Positions 28,512 through 37,610 of a DNA stretch of 64,000 nt are shown piece by piece. The position numbers were made by a program, and so were the translations under genes. Below the pieces are notes generated by a model, which was not told the origin of the DNA, made no database searches, and was given only the letters and a program-made list of their open reading frames with translations. How positions within the stretch are numbered: the stretch's first letter is position 1; every line of letters starts with the position of its first letter. Origin of the DNA: Opitutia bacterium (GTDB lineage: Bacteria; Verrucomicrobiota; Verrucomicrobiia; Opitutales; Opitutaceae); assembly GCA_016187945.1 (NCBI GenBank), contig JACPIT010000008.1:107226-171225 (forward strand), in the 5' to 3' direction.

Positions 28512-31418
28512 ATGAACCAAACATTTTCGATCCGGGCCGCGCTCGTCAGCGTGTTATTTTTTGGAGCCTGCTCCATGCTCCGCGCCACCAGCGGGCTCGA
28601 CGCTCAGGGGCAACTGCAGGTCGTCGCCGCCGGCAAAGAGGCGGCCTTCGCCTTTGCACGACTTGATCACGGTGTGCAGCTCCGCGTCGGCGGCATCGTC
28701 ACGAACGTGCTCCTCTACGGCCCCGGCATCGTGCGCGTGAACGCTAACTTCGGTCGGACGCACACGACGCAGCCGAGTCTCGCCGTCGTCGCGTCTCCCG
28801 CCGCGGTGCCGTTCACCGTGGAGGAATCGGCTGACGCGTTGACGATCCGCTCCGAAAAACTTCGCGTCGTCGCCAGCAAGCGCACCGGCGCACTCGCGTT
28901 CTTCGACGCGAGCGGCAAGGAGCTCACGCGCGAGCGCGCGGAGAATCCGAGCGAAATCAAGGAGCTGACGATCAGCGGCGCGCCGACCTACGAGGTGCGC
29001 CACACGTTCACGCTCGCGCCGGACGAGTCACTCTACGGGCTCGGCCAATACAACCGGCCTTACATGGATTATCGCGGGCAGGACGTGCTGCTCGTGCAGA
29101 CGAACATCGGCACCGTCGTGCCATTTCTCGTCTCGACGAAACGCTACGGCATCCTCTGGGACATCTACTCGAAGATGACGTTCAAGGACGACGCGAACGG
29201 CGCCACGCTTTGGGCCGAGAGCGCGCCAGCGGGCGTCGATTACTATTTCGTCGCAGGCGACACGATGGACGGCGTCATCGCCGGCTACCGCCGGCTCACG
29301 GGCGCCGCGCCGATGTTTCCGAAAGCCGCCTTCGGTCTATTCATGAGCAAGGAACGCTACCCGACGCAGGCGCGCCTGCTCGAAGTCGTGCGCAACTTCC
29401 GTCGCGAAGGCTTCCCCTTGGATTACATCGTGCAGGACTGGCAATACTGGGGCAGCGACAAGGACGGCACGTGGAGCGGGATGATTTGGAGCAAGGAGCG
29501 CTTCCCCGATCCCGTCGGCGCGATCAAGACGCTGCACGACGAACTGCACACGAAGCTGATGATCTCGATCTGGCCGTCGATCGGCAACGACACCGCGCTC
29601 GCGCACGAGCTGGACGCGAAGGGCCTGCGCTTCGCGCCGCTGCACTGGATTTCGAAGCGCGCGCGCGTCTACGACGCGTTCAGCGCCGAGGGGCGCGCGA
29701 TCTATTTCAAGCATCTCAAAAGCGGCCTGCTCGACGCTGGGGTCGACGCGCTCTGGATGGACGGCACCGAGGTCGAAGTCGGCGGCGCGTGCCACGATCC
29801 CGCGGAAGTCGAACGCGACATCAAGAACCTCGGCCGAAACGCGCTCGGCGATTTCACGCGTTACCTCAATCCCTACAGCCTGCTGACGACGCGCGGCACC
29901 TACGAAGGCCAGCGCGCCATGAGCGACAAGCGTGTGCTCACCCTCACGCGCTCCGCGTGGGCGGGCCAGCAGCGCTACGCCGCGCTGCCGTGGTCGGGCG
30001 ACACGACGGCGAGTTGGGAGACGTTCCGCAACCAGATCGCGGGCGGCATCAACATCGCGATGGCCGGCCTGCCCTACTGGACGCAGGACACGGGCGGATT
30101 TTTCGTCAACTCTCCCGAAGGCGAACGGAACCCGGAATACCAGGAGCTCTACGCGCGCTGGCACCAGTTCGCGATCTTCAACCCGATCTACCGCATCCAC
30201 GGCACGAGCATCGAGCGCGAGCCGTATGTTTTCAAAACGCTCGCGCCGGAGATCTACGCGTCGTTGCTCGGCGCCGCGCGCCTGCGCTACGAGCTGCTGC
30301 CTTACACCTACTCGCTCGCGTGGCAGACGACGGCGAACAGCTACACGATGATGCGCGGGCTGCCTATGGATTTCCCCGACGACGCGCGGGTGCGCAAGAC
30401 GGACGACGCGTTCATGTTCGGCCCGGCGTTCCTCGTGCATCCGGTCACGCGCGCGATGTTCCACGTGAGCGACCCGCCACCCGCGACGATCCCGGCGGCT
30501 GCGCTGCGGACACCCGACGGCCGGCCGGGACTGGCCGTGCAATATTTCTCCGGCGAGAACTTCGAGAAACCCGCCGGCACCGCGGTCGACGAAAAAGTGG
30601 AGCACGCCTGGCCCGGCCCGCCGCTGGCGAATCCCCCGCCGGGTCTGACCGACTTCGAGAATTTCTCCGCGCGTTGGGAGGGCAGCGTCACCGCGCCCGA
30701 GGACGGCGAATATGAGTTCGGCGCCGAATTCGACGACGGCGTGCGCCTCTACCTCGACGGTAAGTTGCTCGCCGAAGACTGGAGTAACGGCCCCAAGCGC
30801 TATCGCGGCGCGAAGATCCCGCTTGCGAAAGGCCAGCAGGTCGCGCTCAAGGTCGAGTTTCACCAAGGTGGCGGAGGCCGCTACTTCCGCCTCGGCTGGC
30901 GCACGCCGACGGAGATTCGCGCCCTCGCCGAAAGCAAAAAGGCAGTCGACCCGACTGCGCGCACGTATTTGCCGGCGGGAGCGGATTGGTTCGATTTCTG
31001 GACGAACGAGCGCTTCACCGGCGGCCAGGAAATCACGACGACCTGCACGCTCGAAACCTTCCCGCTCTACGTCCGCGCCGGCTCGATTGTCCCGATGGGA
31101 CCGGCGATGCAGTATGCGACCGAGAAGCCCGACGCGCCCTATGAGATTCGCGTCTATCCTGGCACCGACGCGACGTTCACGCTCTACGAGGATGACAACG
31201 AGACCTACGCCTACGAAAAAGGTCAGCGCGCCACGATCCCGCTCCGTTGGGACGAGAAAGCGCGAACGCTGACGATCGGTGCGCGCGAGGGTTCGTTCCC
31301 GGGCATGATTGCGACGCGGACGTTCCGCGTCGTCTGGCCGCGCGCCGGAGCGTCCGCGCCGGAAGTTGTCGTCTCATACCGCGGCGAACCGCAAACTGTG
31401 ATCCGCCCGCAGCCCTGA
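28512..31418 (+). CDS. GH31 alpha-xylosidase with inserted PA14 domain
   Basis: 968 residues with a signal peptide. The N-terminal beta domain is followed by the GH31 barrel: FGLFMSKERYPTQ, nucleophile D417 in DALWMDGTEVE, acid/base D497 in WSGDTTASW, then PYWTQDTGGFF. A PA14 domain (about 670-800: YFSGENFEKPAGT to GGGRYFRLGWRTP) is placed after the barrel and before the C-terminal beta domains. The WMDGTE form and the PA14 module are those of xyloglucan-active alpha-xylosidases such as the Cellvibrio Xyl31 type. It would remove non-reducing-end xylose from xyloglucan oligosaccharides released by GH12 or GH5. Lies in the AraC-flanked run. Confidence 0.92.
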   Translation: MNQTFSIRAALVSVLFFGACSMLRATSGLDAQGQLQVVAAGKEAAFAFARLDHGVQLRVGGIVTNVLLYGPGIVRVNANFGRTHTTQPSLAVVASPAAVPFTVEESADALTIRSEKLRVVASKRTGALAFFDASGKELTRERAENPSEIKELTISGAPTYEVRHTFTLAPDESLYGLGQYNRPYMDYRGQDVLLVQTNIGTVVPFLVSTKRYGILWDIYSKMTFKDDANGATLWAESAPAGVDYYFVAGDTMDGVIAGYRRLTGAAPMFPKAAFGLFMSKERYPTQARLLEVVRNFRREGFPLDYIVQDWQYWGSDKDGTWSGMIWSKERFPDPVGAIKTLHDELHTKLMISIWPSIGNDTALAHELDAKGLRFAPLHWISKRARVYDAFSAEGRAIYFKHLKSGLLDAGVDALWMDGTEVEVGGACHDPAEVERDIKNLGRNALGDFTRYLNPYSLLTTRGTYEGQRAMSDKRVLTLTRSAWAGQQRYAALPWSGDTTASWETFRNQIAGGINIAMAGLPYWTQDTGGFFVNSPEGERNPEYQELYARWHQFAIFNPIYRIHGTSIEREPYVFKTLAPEIYASLLGAARLRYELLPYTYSLAWQTTANSYTMMRGLPMDFPDDARVRKTDDAFMFGPAFLVHPVTRAMFHVSDPPPATIPAAALRTPDGRPGLAVQYFSGENFEKPAGTAVDEKVEHAWPGPPLANPPPGLTDFENFSARWEGSVTAPEDGEYEFGAEFDDGVRLYLDGKLLAEDWSNGPKRYRGAKIPLAKGQQVALKVEFHQGGGGRYFRLGWRTPTEIRALAESKKAVDPTARTYLPAGADWFDFWTNERFTGGQEITTTCTLETFPLYVRAGSIVPMGPAMQYATEKPDAPYEIRVYPGTDATFTLYEDDNETYAYEKGQRATIPLRWDEKARTLTIGAREGSFPGMIATRTFRVVWPRAGASAPEVVVSYRGEPQTVIRPQP

Positions 31419-31431
31419 ACGTTCCTTTTTC

Positions 31432-32238
31432 ATGAAACAACCGCTCCTCTCCCTCCTCGCGCTCGGCCTGGGCGCGACCTTTCTCACCGCGCCGCTCGCG
31501 GTCGCCGACGAAAAGCCGATTCCCGAAAAGGAAACCCGCGTCGTCTCCGGCTATCTCCTGAACAACAATGTTTGGGGCAAAGAGAAGTCGCCTCAGGGTT
31601 GGCAGCTCGTCGACGTCATCAAGGCGGGCGAGAAACTCTCCTGGGCCATCCGCTACAACTGGCCGGTCGGCAGCGATCCCCACAGCGTGAAAGCTTATCC
31701 GAGCGTCGTGACCGGTTGGCAGTGGGGCGTGTGGTCGACCGACGGGCGTTTGCCGATCCAGGTTTCCGCGCTCGCGAAAGCCGTGAGCGGCGCGTCCGTG
31801 AAACTGGAAAATCCCGGCGTGCAAAACGTCGCCTACGATCTCTGGTTTCACGCGGCCGCTCCCGTGCGCAGCGAAGACAAGCCGTCCGACGAATTGATGA
31901 TCTGGATGGCCCGTCACGGCGGCGCCGGTCCGCTCGGAAAGTTGCAGGGGAAAGTTCAGATCGACGGCGCGGAGTGGGAATTCTGGTTCGGAGACATCGG
32001 CTGGAAAGTCTTCTCCTTCGTCCGCGTGGAAAACACGACGTCGTGGCGCGTCGATGCGAAGGCGTTCATCGACCACCTGGTCGCGAAGGGCCTCATGCCC
32101 GCCACGAAGCAGCTCTCGAGCGTTCAGTTCGGCACGGAAGTTTTCCGCAGCCCCGGCGATGCCCGCCTCGCGGTCACGGACTACTTCGTGGAACTTGAGA
32201 AAACGTCACTGGGGACCGAGCGCAAGGACGCGCGCTGA
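31432..32238 (+). CDS. GH12 endoglucanase / xyloglucanase
   Basis: 268 residues with a signal peptide (LLALGLGATFLTAPLAVA). GH12 motifs are clear: LLNNNVWGKEKS, VKAYPSVVTGWQWG, nucleophile E154 in DELMIWMARHG and acid/base E236 in VQFGTEVF. GH12 enzymes cleave beta-1,4-glucan backbones by retention, and several are specific for xyloglucan. With GH31 13 bases upstream and a GH2 beta-galactosidase in the same run, xyloglucanase is the best reading. It is the last gene of the run, followed by palindromic repeats that may serve as its transcription end. Confidence 0.93.
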   Translation: MKQPLLSLLALGLGATFLTAPLAVADEKPIPEKETRVVSGYLLNNNVWGKEKSPQGWQLVDVIKAGEKLSWAIRYNWPVGSDPHSVKAYPSVVTGWQWGVWSTDGRLPIQVSALAKAVSGASVKLENPGVQNVAYDLWFHAAAPVRSEDKPSDELMIWMARHGGAGPLGKLQGKVQIDGAEWEFWFGDIGWKVFSFVRVENTTSWRVDAKAFIDHLVAKGLMPATKQLSSVQFGTEVFRSPGDARLAVTDYFVELEKTSLGTERKDAR

Positions 32239-32245
32239 GCGGGAC

Positions 32246-32440
32246 TCATTCGATTTAACCTGAATTCCACAGAAGATTAACCACTGATGAACGCTCAGGC
32301 ACACTGATGAATGAGAAGGCCGAAAAGCGCGGCGTGAGGTCGCTCACCTGCCAGGCGGGCGATCGCGGCGATCCAAGTCTACTTCGATGAGTGCTCATCA
32401 GTGAAAATCAGTGGTTCAATTGCGCTTTCCAGGTTGAATG
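32246..32440. repeat. About 195-bp palindromic interspersed element (AACCACTGAT type)
   Basis: The left arm has TCATTCGATTTAACCTG, then AACCACTGATGAA and CACTGATGA. The right arm (about 32396-32440) is its imperfect reverse complement, with TCATCAGTG, ATCAGTGGTT and CCAGGTTGAATGA. The spacer is about 85 bases. The architecture matches the element at 8908-9085, but the core word differs (CCACTGAT instead of CCACGGAT), suggesting two subfamilies. Confidence 0.65.
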
Positions 32441-32476
32441 ACGACCTCCTCCTGAGGCTCTCAGACCAAGCGGTCC

Positions 32477-32546
32477 GTAGGGCTGGCGCTTGACGCCGGG
32501 CCGCGATGCGCTCGGGAATCGGCCCGCCGACAAGCGGCGGCCCTAC
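32477..32546. repeat. 27-bp inverted repeat (GTAGGGC type)
   Basis: The left arm, 32477-32503, begins GTAGGGCTGGCGCTTG. The right arm, 32520-32546, is its reverse complement with a few mismatches and ends GGCGGCCCTAC. A 16-base spacer separates them. Partial copies of the right end (GCCGACGCCGGCGGCCCTAC) occur at about 53631-53650 and, degraded, near 54680-54700, so this is a dispersed unit. Confidence 0.6.
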
Positions 32547-32754
32547 AGCAACAGCATGACTCCGGCTGAGCGCAGGCACTCGCCGGCGCGTTCGCGCCGA
32601 CAAGACGTAGCGCTTCCGCCCGGGAGAGCTACGTTTCGTTTCGCTCACTGCGCGGACGAGGCGTTCGAGGCGTTGCGCAACACCTGCCGGACTATCGGGC
32701 CGGCATCACGCAAGCGCGCAGCGCTTGGCCGCTCTGCGCGCCGCCGATGCGGCA

Positions 32755-34416
32755 TCACGCGTGGGGCGCCCGCGTCCTTCGCAGGAGCGTCGCGAGCGCG
32801 ATCGCGCCCAGGAACCACGCGCTCGGCGCGCCGCCGCCACCACCACCACCGCCGCCGCCGGAAGAAGATGGCGGCGGCGTGGGCGGCGGGGTGCTCGAAG
32901 TCGTGGCGCTGGCGGTGCTGGAGTAGGCGCTGGCGCCGACGCTGGACGATGCACGCACGCGGAAATAATACGTGGTCGCCGCGGCCAACCCTGTCGCCGA
33001 CTGGCTGGTGGTGTTGGCCGCCAGCGCGGTCGTGACCAAGCCGGTGGTGAAAGTGGAGTTGGTCGCGCGATCGAGTTCGAAGCCGTCCTCGTTGGCGGCG
33101 TTATCGACCCAAGTGAGATTGACCTGACTGGTTGACGCTACTGAAGCGGCGAGGCCGCTCGGCGCTTGCGGGGCGGCACCGGGAGGCGGCAGCGCGGGGC
33201 CGCCGGTCAAGGCGTTGACGTTGTCCGGATCGATCATGGCCGCAGTGCTGCGGTCGAACAGCCACATGGTGTTGCTGCCCAAACCGCCGGCGTCCCACCA
33301 GATCGGCTTTAGGCCGAGAGCGTTCGCTTTGTCGGTAATCGTCTTGCTGAAGTAGGTGCGGGAGGCGAGGTGGCGGTTCAACTCCGTGCCCGTGAGGTCG
33401 GGGTAGCCGGTGCGCTTCATCGCGCCCCATTCGCCGATAATCACGGGCACGCCTTTGCTCACGAACTTCGCGGCCATTTTTCCGAATTGCTCGTCGGTGT
33501 AGGCTTCCTCGCCCCAGGTGGAGTTGCGATCGAGCATCGTGGGCGAGTGGTAGCCCTGCCCCCAGAAGTAGAACATTTTCCCCCACGACTCGTCCTTGCC
33601 CATGATCGTCCATTGGTAGGGATAGTGATGAATCTCGAAAACCAAACGGCCCGGCGTCGAATCGTCCGGCAAGGACGTGACCAGTTGGTCCGAGAGATCG
33701 ATGTTGGTGTTGGGGCCTTGGACCACGAGCCAACGCGTGGCGTTGTTGCCGCCGGCGGCGCGGACGGCGCTGACGAACGTGTTGTAGTAACTCCGCAACG
33801 TCGCCCATTGCGCGGCGGTCTCGCAGCCGGGTTCGTTCGCGGCGGCGAAGAGCAGGTGTTGATCGTAGCTCGCGAAGGCGGTCGCGATCTGCGTCCAGTA
33901 GGTCCGCATCTTCGCGTCGATGGTCGGATCCACCGTGGCGGTGACATGATTCTCCAACCATCCTCCGTCCCAGTGACAGTTCACGATCACGGTGAGATTT
34001 TTGGCGTAACACCAATCGACCACTTGCTTGACGCGGGCCATCCACGCCGGATCGATCTGGTAGGTGGACTGGTTCGCGTGGCTGTCCCAAGCCACCGGGA
34101 GGCGGATCGTGTTGAACCCGGCATCGGCGACGGCGTTGATGAGTTTCTGGCTGGCCGCCGGGCCCCACGCGCCTTCGCCGGCGGGCGGCTCCAGCGTGTT
34201 GCCGAGATTCCAGCCGTAGGTCGGCGTGGGCAGTTGCGCGAACGAGAGCGCAGGCAGCAATAGGAGAACGGCGAGTGCCAGAAGCGGGGCACGGCGCGGT
34301 TGTCGATGGGAGCGGGTTGCTTTCAAATTTTTGCGGGAGCGGTGGACCGGCGTTCCGCAACGGAACGCGGGGGCGGGGGCGGCGTGTTCGCGTGAGTCGG
34401 CGTCATTTTGCGGCAT
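32755..34416 (-). CDS. GH5 endo-glucanase with Fn3 domain and Gly-rich C-terminal membrane anchor
   Basis: 553 residues. GH5 motifs are TYGWNLGNTLEPP, FNTIRLPVAWD, acid/base E195 in FAAANEPG and nucleophile E329 in VIIGEWGAM. An Fn3 domain (about 425-520) follows, then a proline-serine linker, ten glycines, a hydrophobic segment (APSAWFLGAIALATLL) and a basic end (RRTRAPHA). This tail resembles GlyGly-CTERM-type sorting signals, implying surface anchoring or processing. It probably cleaves beta-glucan or xyloglucan at the cell surface. ATG 34416 overlaps the upstream GH5 stop by 14 bases but gives a long n-region; a TTG at 34326 would start nearer the signal peptide. Confidence 0.88.
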   Translation of the reverse strand: MPQNDADSREHAAPAPAFRCGTPVHRSRKNLKATRSHRQPRRAPLLALAVLLLLPALSFAQLPTPTYGWNLGNTLEPPAGEGAWGPAASQKLINAVADAGFNTIRLPVAWDSHANQSTYQIDPAWMARVKQVVDWCYAKNLTVIVNCHWDGGWLENHVTATVDPTIDAKMRTYWTQIATAFASYDQHLLFAAANEPGCETAAQWATLRSYYNTFVSAVRAAGGNNATRWLVVQGPNTNIDLSDQLVTSLPDDSTPGRLVFEIHHYPYQWTIMGKDESWGKMFYFWGQGYHSPTMLDRNSTWGEEAYTDEQFGKMAAKFVSKGVPVIIGEWGAMKRTGYPDLTGTELNRHLASRTYFSKTITDKANALGLKPIWWDAGGLGSNTMWLFDRSTAAMIDPDNVNALTGGPALPPPGAAPQAPSGLAASVASTSQVNLTWVDNAANEDGFELDRATNSTFTTGLVTTALAANTTSQSATGLAAATTYYFRVRASSSVGASAYSSTASATTSSTPPPTPPPSSSGGGGGGGGGGAPSAWFLGAIALATLLRRTRAPHA

Positions 34417-36085
34417 CGCCGACGACCGCGGCGCGCGAACCGGAGAATTGGTATTTCACGGTGCGACCGCTGCGGAAATGGAACGTGAAGTCGATCGCTT
34501 TGCCGGCAGTCGTGGCGTCGAAAAATTTCTTCGTGATCGCCACCGTGCCCTTCGCGTAGTCGCACGTGAAGGCGGCGCCGTATTCCTTGAACGGGGTAAA
34601 ATCGTTCGGACCGGCGTTGCCGCCGGTCGTGTAGACGGCCTCGATCGTCGCGAGCAGGTCGCCGTTGAAGGCGACGGGGATTTTCAGCGCACCGCCGCGA
34701 CTGAGCTTGGCGGATCGTAGTTCAGGCGGCGCGACGTGGCGCACGCGGATTTTCCACGGCGAACCTGCCGAGAAGCGCGCCGTCAGCACGGTCTTCTCGC
34801 CGTAGGCGCCGCGCGCATGACGCGAGAGCGCGCCGGCCTTGATCGTGAGCTGGCTGCCGTCGAGCGTGTAGTCGGTGCCCGCGACGAGCGGCGTGGCGCC
34901 ATCGTCGAGCGCGACGAAGGTGTTGCCGTTCAGATTGAGATCGAGCGTGACATCCGAGGCGGCGACGCCGCGCGGGAGGAAAATCAAATCCGTCGCGGCG
35001 GTGGAGGTGCGGCCCGTCAGGCTTTGTTTGACGACGCCAAAGAGTTCGGGATCGCGCCAGCGGCAGGTCGCGCGGTCGAAGTGCTGGCCGTTGTCCCACC
35101 ACATGTGCGCGAACTTCTTCTCGCGAGCGTAGTGCGTGTAGAGCTCGAAGAACTTCAGCATCTCGCCGCGCTCGACCGCGCTCCCGGTGTCATCCTTGTC
35201 GAAACAGAGGAGGCCGTATTCGCCGATGATGACGGGGATCCCGCGCGCGACGAAGGCGGCGCAGGCGGCGTCGACGTGCGTCGTCAGATCGGCGATCGCT
35301 TTCGCATCGAACGTCGTGGTGCCGGCGACGTTCACGCTGAACGGCCAGTAGCCGTAGTAGTGGATCGTCGCGATGAGATTGGGATCGGCGAGGCGCGCGA
35401 ACGTGGCGTTGAGCGAGTCGAGATACGGCTGATCGCCGCCCGCCTTCAGCGTCGTCAGCACGAGCGGACGCGTGGCGTTGGCGCCGCCGCTGCCGCGGAC
35501 GAGGTGGACGAAGAGGACGTTCAGCTCGTCGAGCAGTGCGAGTTGCGTGGCCTCGTCGACGCCGTCGAAAGCGGGCTCGTTGATGCTCTCGAACGTCAAC
35601 CGCTCCGAGCGATCGCGAAAGCGGGCAGCAATCTGCGTCCACAGTGCGCGGTAGCGCGCGAGGACCGCCGTGCGATTCGCCGGCATCGTGTTCGTCCAGT
35701 TCCGCGAGTCGTGATGGACATTGATCATCACGTAGAGCCCGGCTTCGAGCGACCAATCGACGATCTGCTGCACGCGTGCCATCCACGCGGGATCGACCGT
35801 GTAGCCGGGCGCCGCGCCGGTGTGGTGCGTCCAGGTGACGGGAATGCGGATGCTCCTAAAGCCCTCGGCGGCGATCTGCCGGATGAGTTTTCTCGTGACG
35901 GGCGGATTGCCCCACGAGGTCTCGCCCGGCATGGCGTCGAGCGAGTTGCCGAGATTCCAGCCGGGATGCATCGCGTCGACATACTCCTGCATGGGAGAGG
36001 CGGCGGCGCTGCGCACGGGCAATGGCAGCACGCTGCATAACAGCGCGCCGATCAGGATCAGAGAGCGAAGAGGAATCAGGTGCAC
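34403..36085 (-). CDS. GH5 (GH5_4-like) endo-xyloglucanase/glucanase with X2 and CBM46-like modules
   Basis: 560 residues from a GTG start, with a signal peptide (ILIGALLCSVLPLPVRS). The barrel shows HPGWNLGNSLDAMPGETSWG, RIPVTWTHHTG, acid/base E170 in ESINEPAF and nucleophile E289 in VIIGEYGLLCF. After about residue 365 come an Ig-like module resembling CBM_X2 (FLPRGVAASDVTLDLNLNG to SPWKIRVRH) and a second beta module resembling CBM46. This triple arrangement is known from GH5_4 xyloglucanases, where the modules assist xyloglucan binding. It is paired with the second GH5 downstream and follows the LacI regulator by 26 bases on the same strand. Backbone specificity is inferred from the architecture. 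Confidence 0.9.
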   Translation of the reverse strand: MHLIPLRSLILIGALLCSVLPLPVRSAAASPMQEYVDAMHPGWNLGNSLDAMPGETSWGNPPVTRKLIRQIAAEGFRSIRIPVTWTHHTGAAPGYTVDPAWMARVQQIVDWSLEAGLYVMINVHHDSRNWTNTMPANRTAVLARYRALWTQIAARFRDRSERLTFESINEPAFDGVDEATQLALLDELNVLFVHLVRGSGGANATRPLVLTTLKAGGDQPYLDSLNATFARLADPNLIATIHYYGYWPFSVNVAGTTTFDAKAIADLTTHVDAACAAFVARGIPVIIGEYGLLCFDKDDTGSAVERGEMLKFFELYTHYAREKKFAHMWWDNGQHFDRATCRWRDPELFGVVKQSLTGRTSTAATDLIFLPRGVAASDVTLDLNLNGNTFVALDDGATPLVAGTDYTLDGSQLTIKAGALSRHARGAYGEKTVLTARFSAGSPWKIRVRHVAPPELRSAKLSRGGALKIPVAFNGDLLATIEAVYTTGGNAGPNDFTPFKEYGAAFTCDYAKGTVAITKKFFDATTAGKAIDFTFHFRSGRTVKYQFSGSRAAVVGDAAK

Positions 36086-36111
36086 AAAAAATCAGGGCGA
36101 TCGGCGACGCA

Positions 36112-37221
36112 TCACGGAGTCCGCGCCGCAGCCACTGCGGTCGCGGGCACGGCTTGCTCGACGCGGGGCGCCGCGCCGACCGAGGCGCGCGGAGCCAGCT
36201 CGACAGGAAACACGACGGCCTTGGGCTGCGCCGCGGACGCAGGCGACGCACGTCCGATGCGGGCGAGCAACAGCTCGACCGCACGCGCGCCCATTTCGCG
36301 CAGCGGCTGGCGGACGCTGGTGAGCTGCGGCACGACGGCGCGGGCGGCGAAAGAGTCGTCGAAGCCGGCGACGGAAATATCGGCCGGCACGCGCAGTCCG
36401 ACTTCGGCGAGCGCCTCGGAGCAACCGATCGCGACGGCGTCGTTGGCGCAAAACACGGCGTGCGGCAGCGGCTCTCCCGCGTGCTTCTGCAGCCACGCGC
36501 GCATCGCTTCGCAGCCGAGCGCGGCGGTGTAGCCGGCGTGCACGAGCAGCTCCCGGTCGAGCGGGATGCGCGCGGCGGCCAGCGCGCGCTTGTAGCCGCT
36601 GATGCGCCGCTCGGCGCCGATGAGGCCGGCCGGACCGGCGAGGTGCATGATGCGCCAGTGGCCGCGCGCGATCAGGTGCTGCGTGAGCGCGAACGCGCCG
36701 GCTTCCTCGTCGCTCTCGATGTTCACGACGCCGGGGAGAGCGCTGTTGGCGTGGATCGAGACGAAGGGGATATGCGCGGGCAGTTGGACCTGCGCATGCG
36801 TGAAGGTCGGCGCCAGCAGGATCATCCCGTCGATGCGGCCGTCGCAAAAATCGCGGATGCGCTCCGCCGCCTGTTGCCAGTCGCGCAGCGTGAACGCGGT
36901 GGTGTTCTGTCCGCGCTGAGCGGCGGCAGTCACGATGCCGTTGAAAATTTCGAGGAAGTAGTGGCTGAGTTCGCCGCCATCGACCACCGCGGCCACGCCG
37001 ACGGTTTGCATGCGGCGGCTGACGAGCGCGCGGGCCGCGAGATTGGGGCGATAACGGAGCGCGGCCGCCGCCACGCGGACGCGCTCGCGCGTCGCGGGCG
37101 TGATGTGCTTCGAGCTCCACGGTCGATTCAGCACGGTCGAGGCGGTGGCGATCGATACTCCGGCCGTGCGGGAAACGTCCGCCAGCGTGGCGACACCGCC
37201 GTTTTTCGTCTTCGCGATCAT
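36112..37221 (-). CDS. LacI-family transcriptional regulator
   Basis: 369 residues from the ATG at 37221. The N-terminal helix-turn-helix ATLADVSRTAGVSIATAS followed by TVLNRP and the hinge region is typical LacI. The periplasmic-binding-protein-like domain follows, with VGVAAVVDG, RIDGMILLAPTF, RGHWRIMHLAG, FCANDAVAIGCSEAL and ISVAGFDDS. It should repress or activate nearby genes in response to a sugar. It is first of a three-gene minus-strand unit with two GH5 enzymes. Candidate sites of the form TTTANNGCTAAA occur upstream of the TonB receptor and the first esterase; assigning them to this protein is speculation. A longer reading frame upstream has no regulator-like sequence and is not used. 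Confidence 0.9.
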   Translation of the reverse strand: MIAKTKNGGVATLADVSRTAGVSIATASTVLNRPWSSKHITPATRERVRVAAAALRYRPNLAARALVSRRMQTVGVAAVVDGGELSHYFLEIFNGIVTAAAQRGQNTTAFTLRDWQQAAERIRDFCDGRIDGMILLAPTFTHAQVQLPAHIPFVSIHANSALPGVVNIESDEEAGAFALTQHLIARGHWRIMHLAGPAGLIGAERRISGYKRALAAARIPLDRELLVHAGYTAALGCEAMRAWLQKHAGEPLPHAVFCANDAVAIGCSEALAEVGLRVPADISVAGFDDSFAARAVVPQLTSVRQPLREMGARAVELLLARIGRASPASAAQPKAVVFPVELAPRASVGAAPRVEQAVPATAVAAARTP

Positions 37222-37440
37222 GCCCGAGCGTCCCTCGCGGCGCGGGTTTCCTCGGACGCACCGCGGCGTTCGATGTGAGCGCGGCGAAAGGCCAGGCGCC
37301 CGGCGTGGGGCGGCCCGAGGAGGGCGAAGCCGGCCGATGCGAGCGGCCGCGCGGCGGACCATGCCTCCGCGGGGCTCAGCGATCGGAGTTTTCCAGAAGA
37401 ATTCAAAGTGAGAAAGAGAAGCCGCCATCGGCGGCGAAGA

Positions 37441-37476
37441 GGTGGCGCCGGCCATGCACACAGCACCGGCGCCACC
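37441..37476. other. 11-bp perfect hairpin (GGTGGCGCCGG)
   Basis: GGTGGCGCCGG pairs perfectly with CCGGCGCCACC across a 14-base loop. There is no T-run on either side, so it is not a standard intrinsic terminator. It lies 220 bases upstream of the LacI start and may be a regulatory or transcript-stabilising structure, or a repeat. Confidence 0.4.
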
Positions 37477-37610
37477 CGGGTTCTTGCAGCCGAGGATCGC
37501 AACCTCGCTCGGCGTAACTTGAGCCGCGCGTCCGGGGGAACGAAAACGTGCGGCGAGAAATGCGGAGAGAACGGTCACGCGACGATGCCGATGCGAGTCG
37601 CGGTGCCGGG

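Larger units (their letters stand above)
32239..32754. other. Gene-free stretch holding two different inverted repeats
   Basis: No protein with recognisable features is seen here. The first half is a palindromic element (32246-32440), the second begins with a 27-bp inverted repeat (32477-32546). The remainder (32547-32754) is GC-rich with fragments such as GCGTTCGCGCCGACAAG that look like worn repeat copies. GH12 ends on its left and the GH5 gene on the minus strand ends on its right, so it is a convergent region where terminators are expected. Confidence 0.6.

Noticed and set aside
32820..32870. GCC/ACC triplet run as a possible microsatellite or CRISPR-like repeat
   Set aside because: It encodes the ten-glycine linker of the GH5 tail; there is no spacer-repeat structure.
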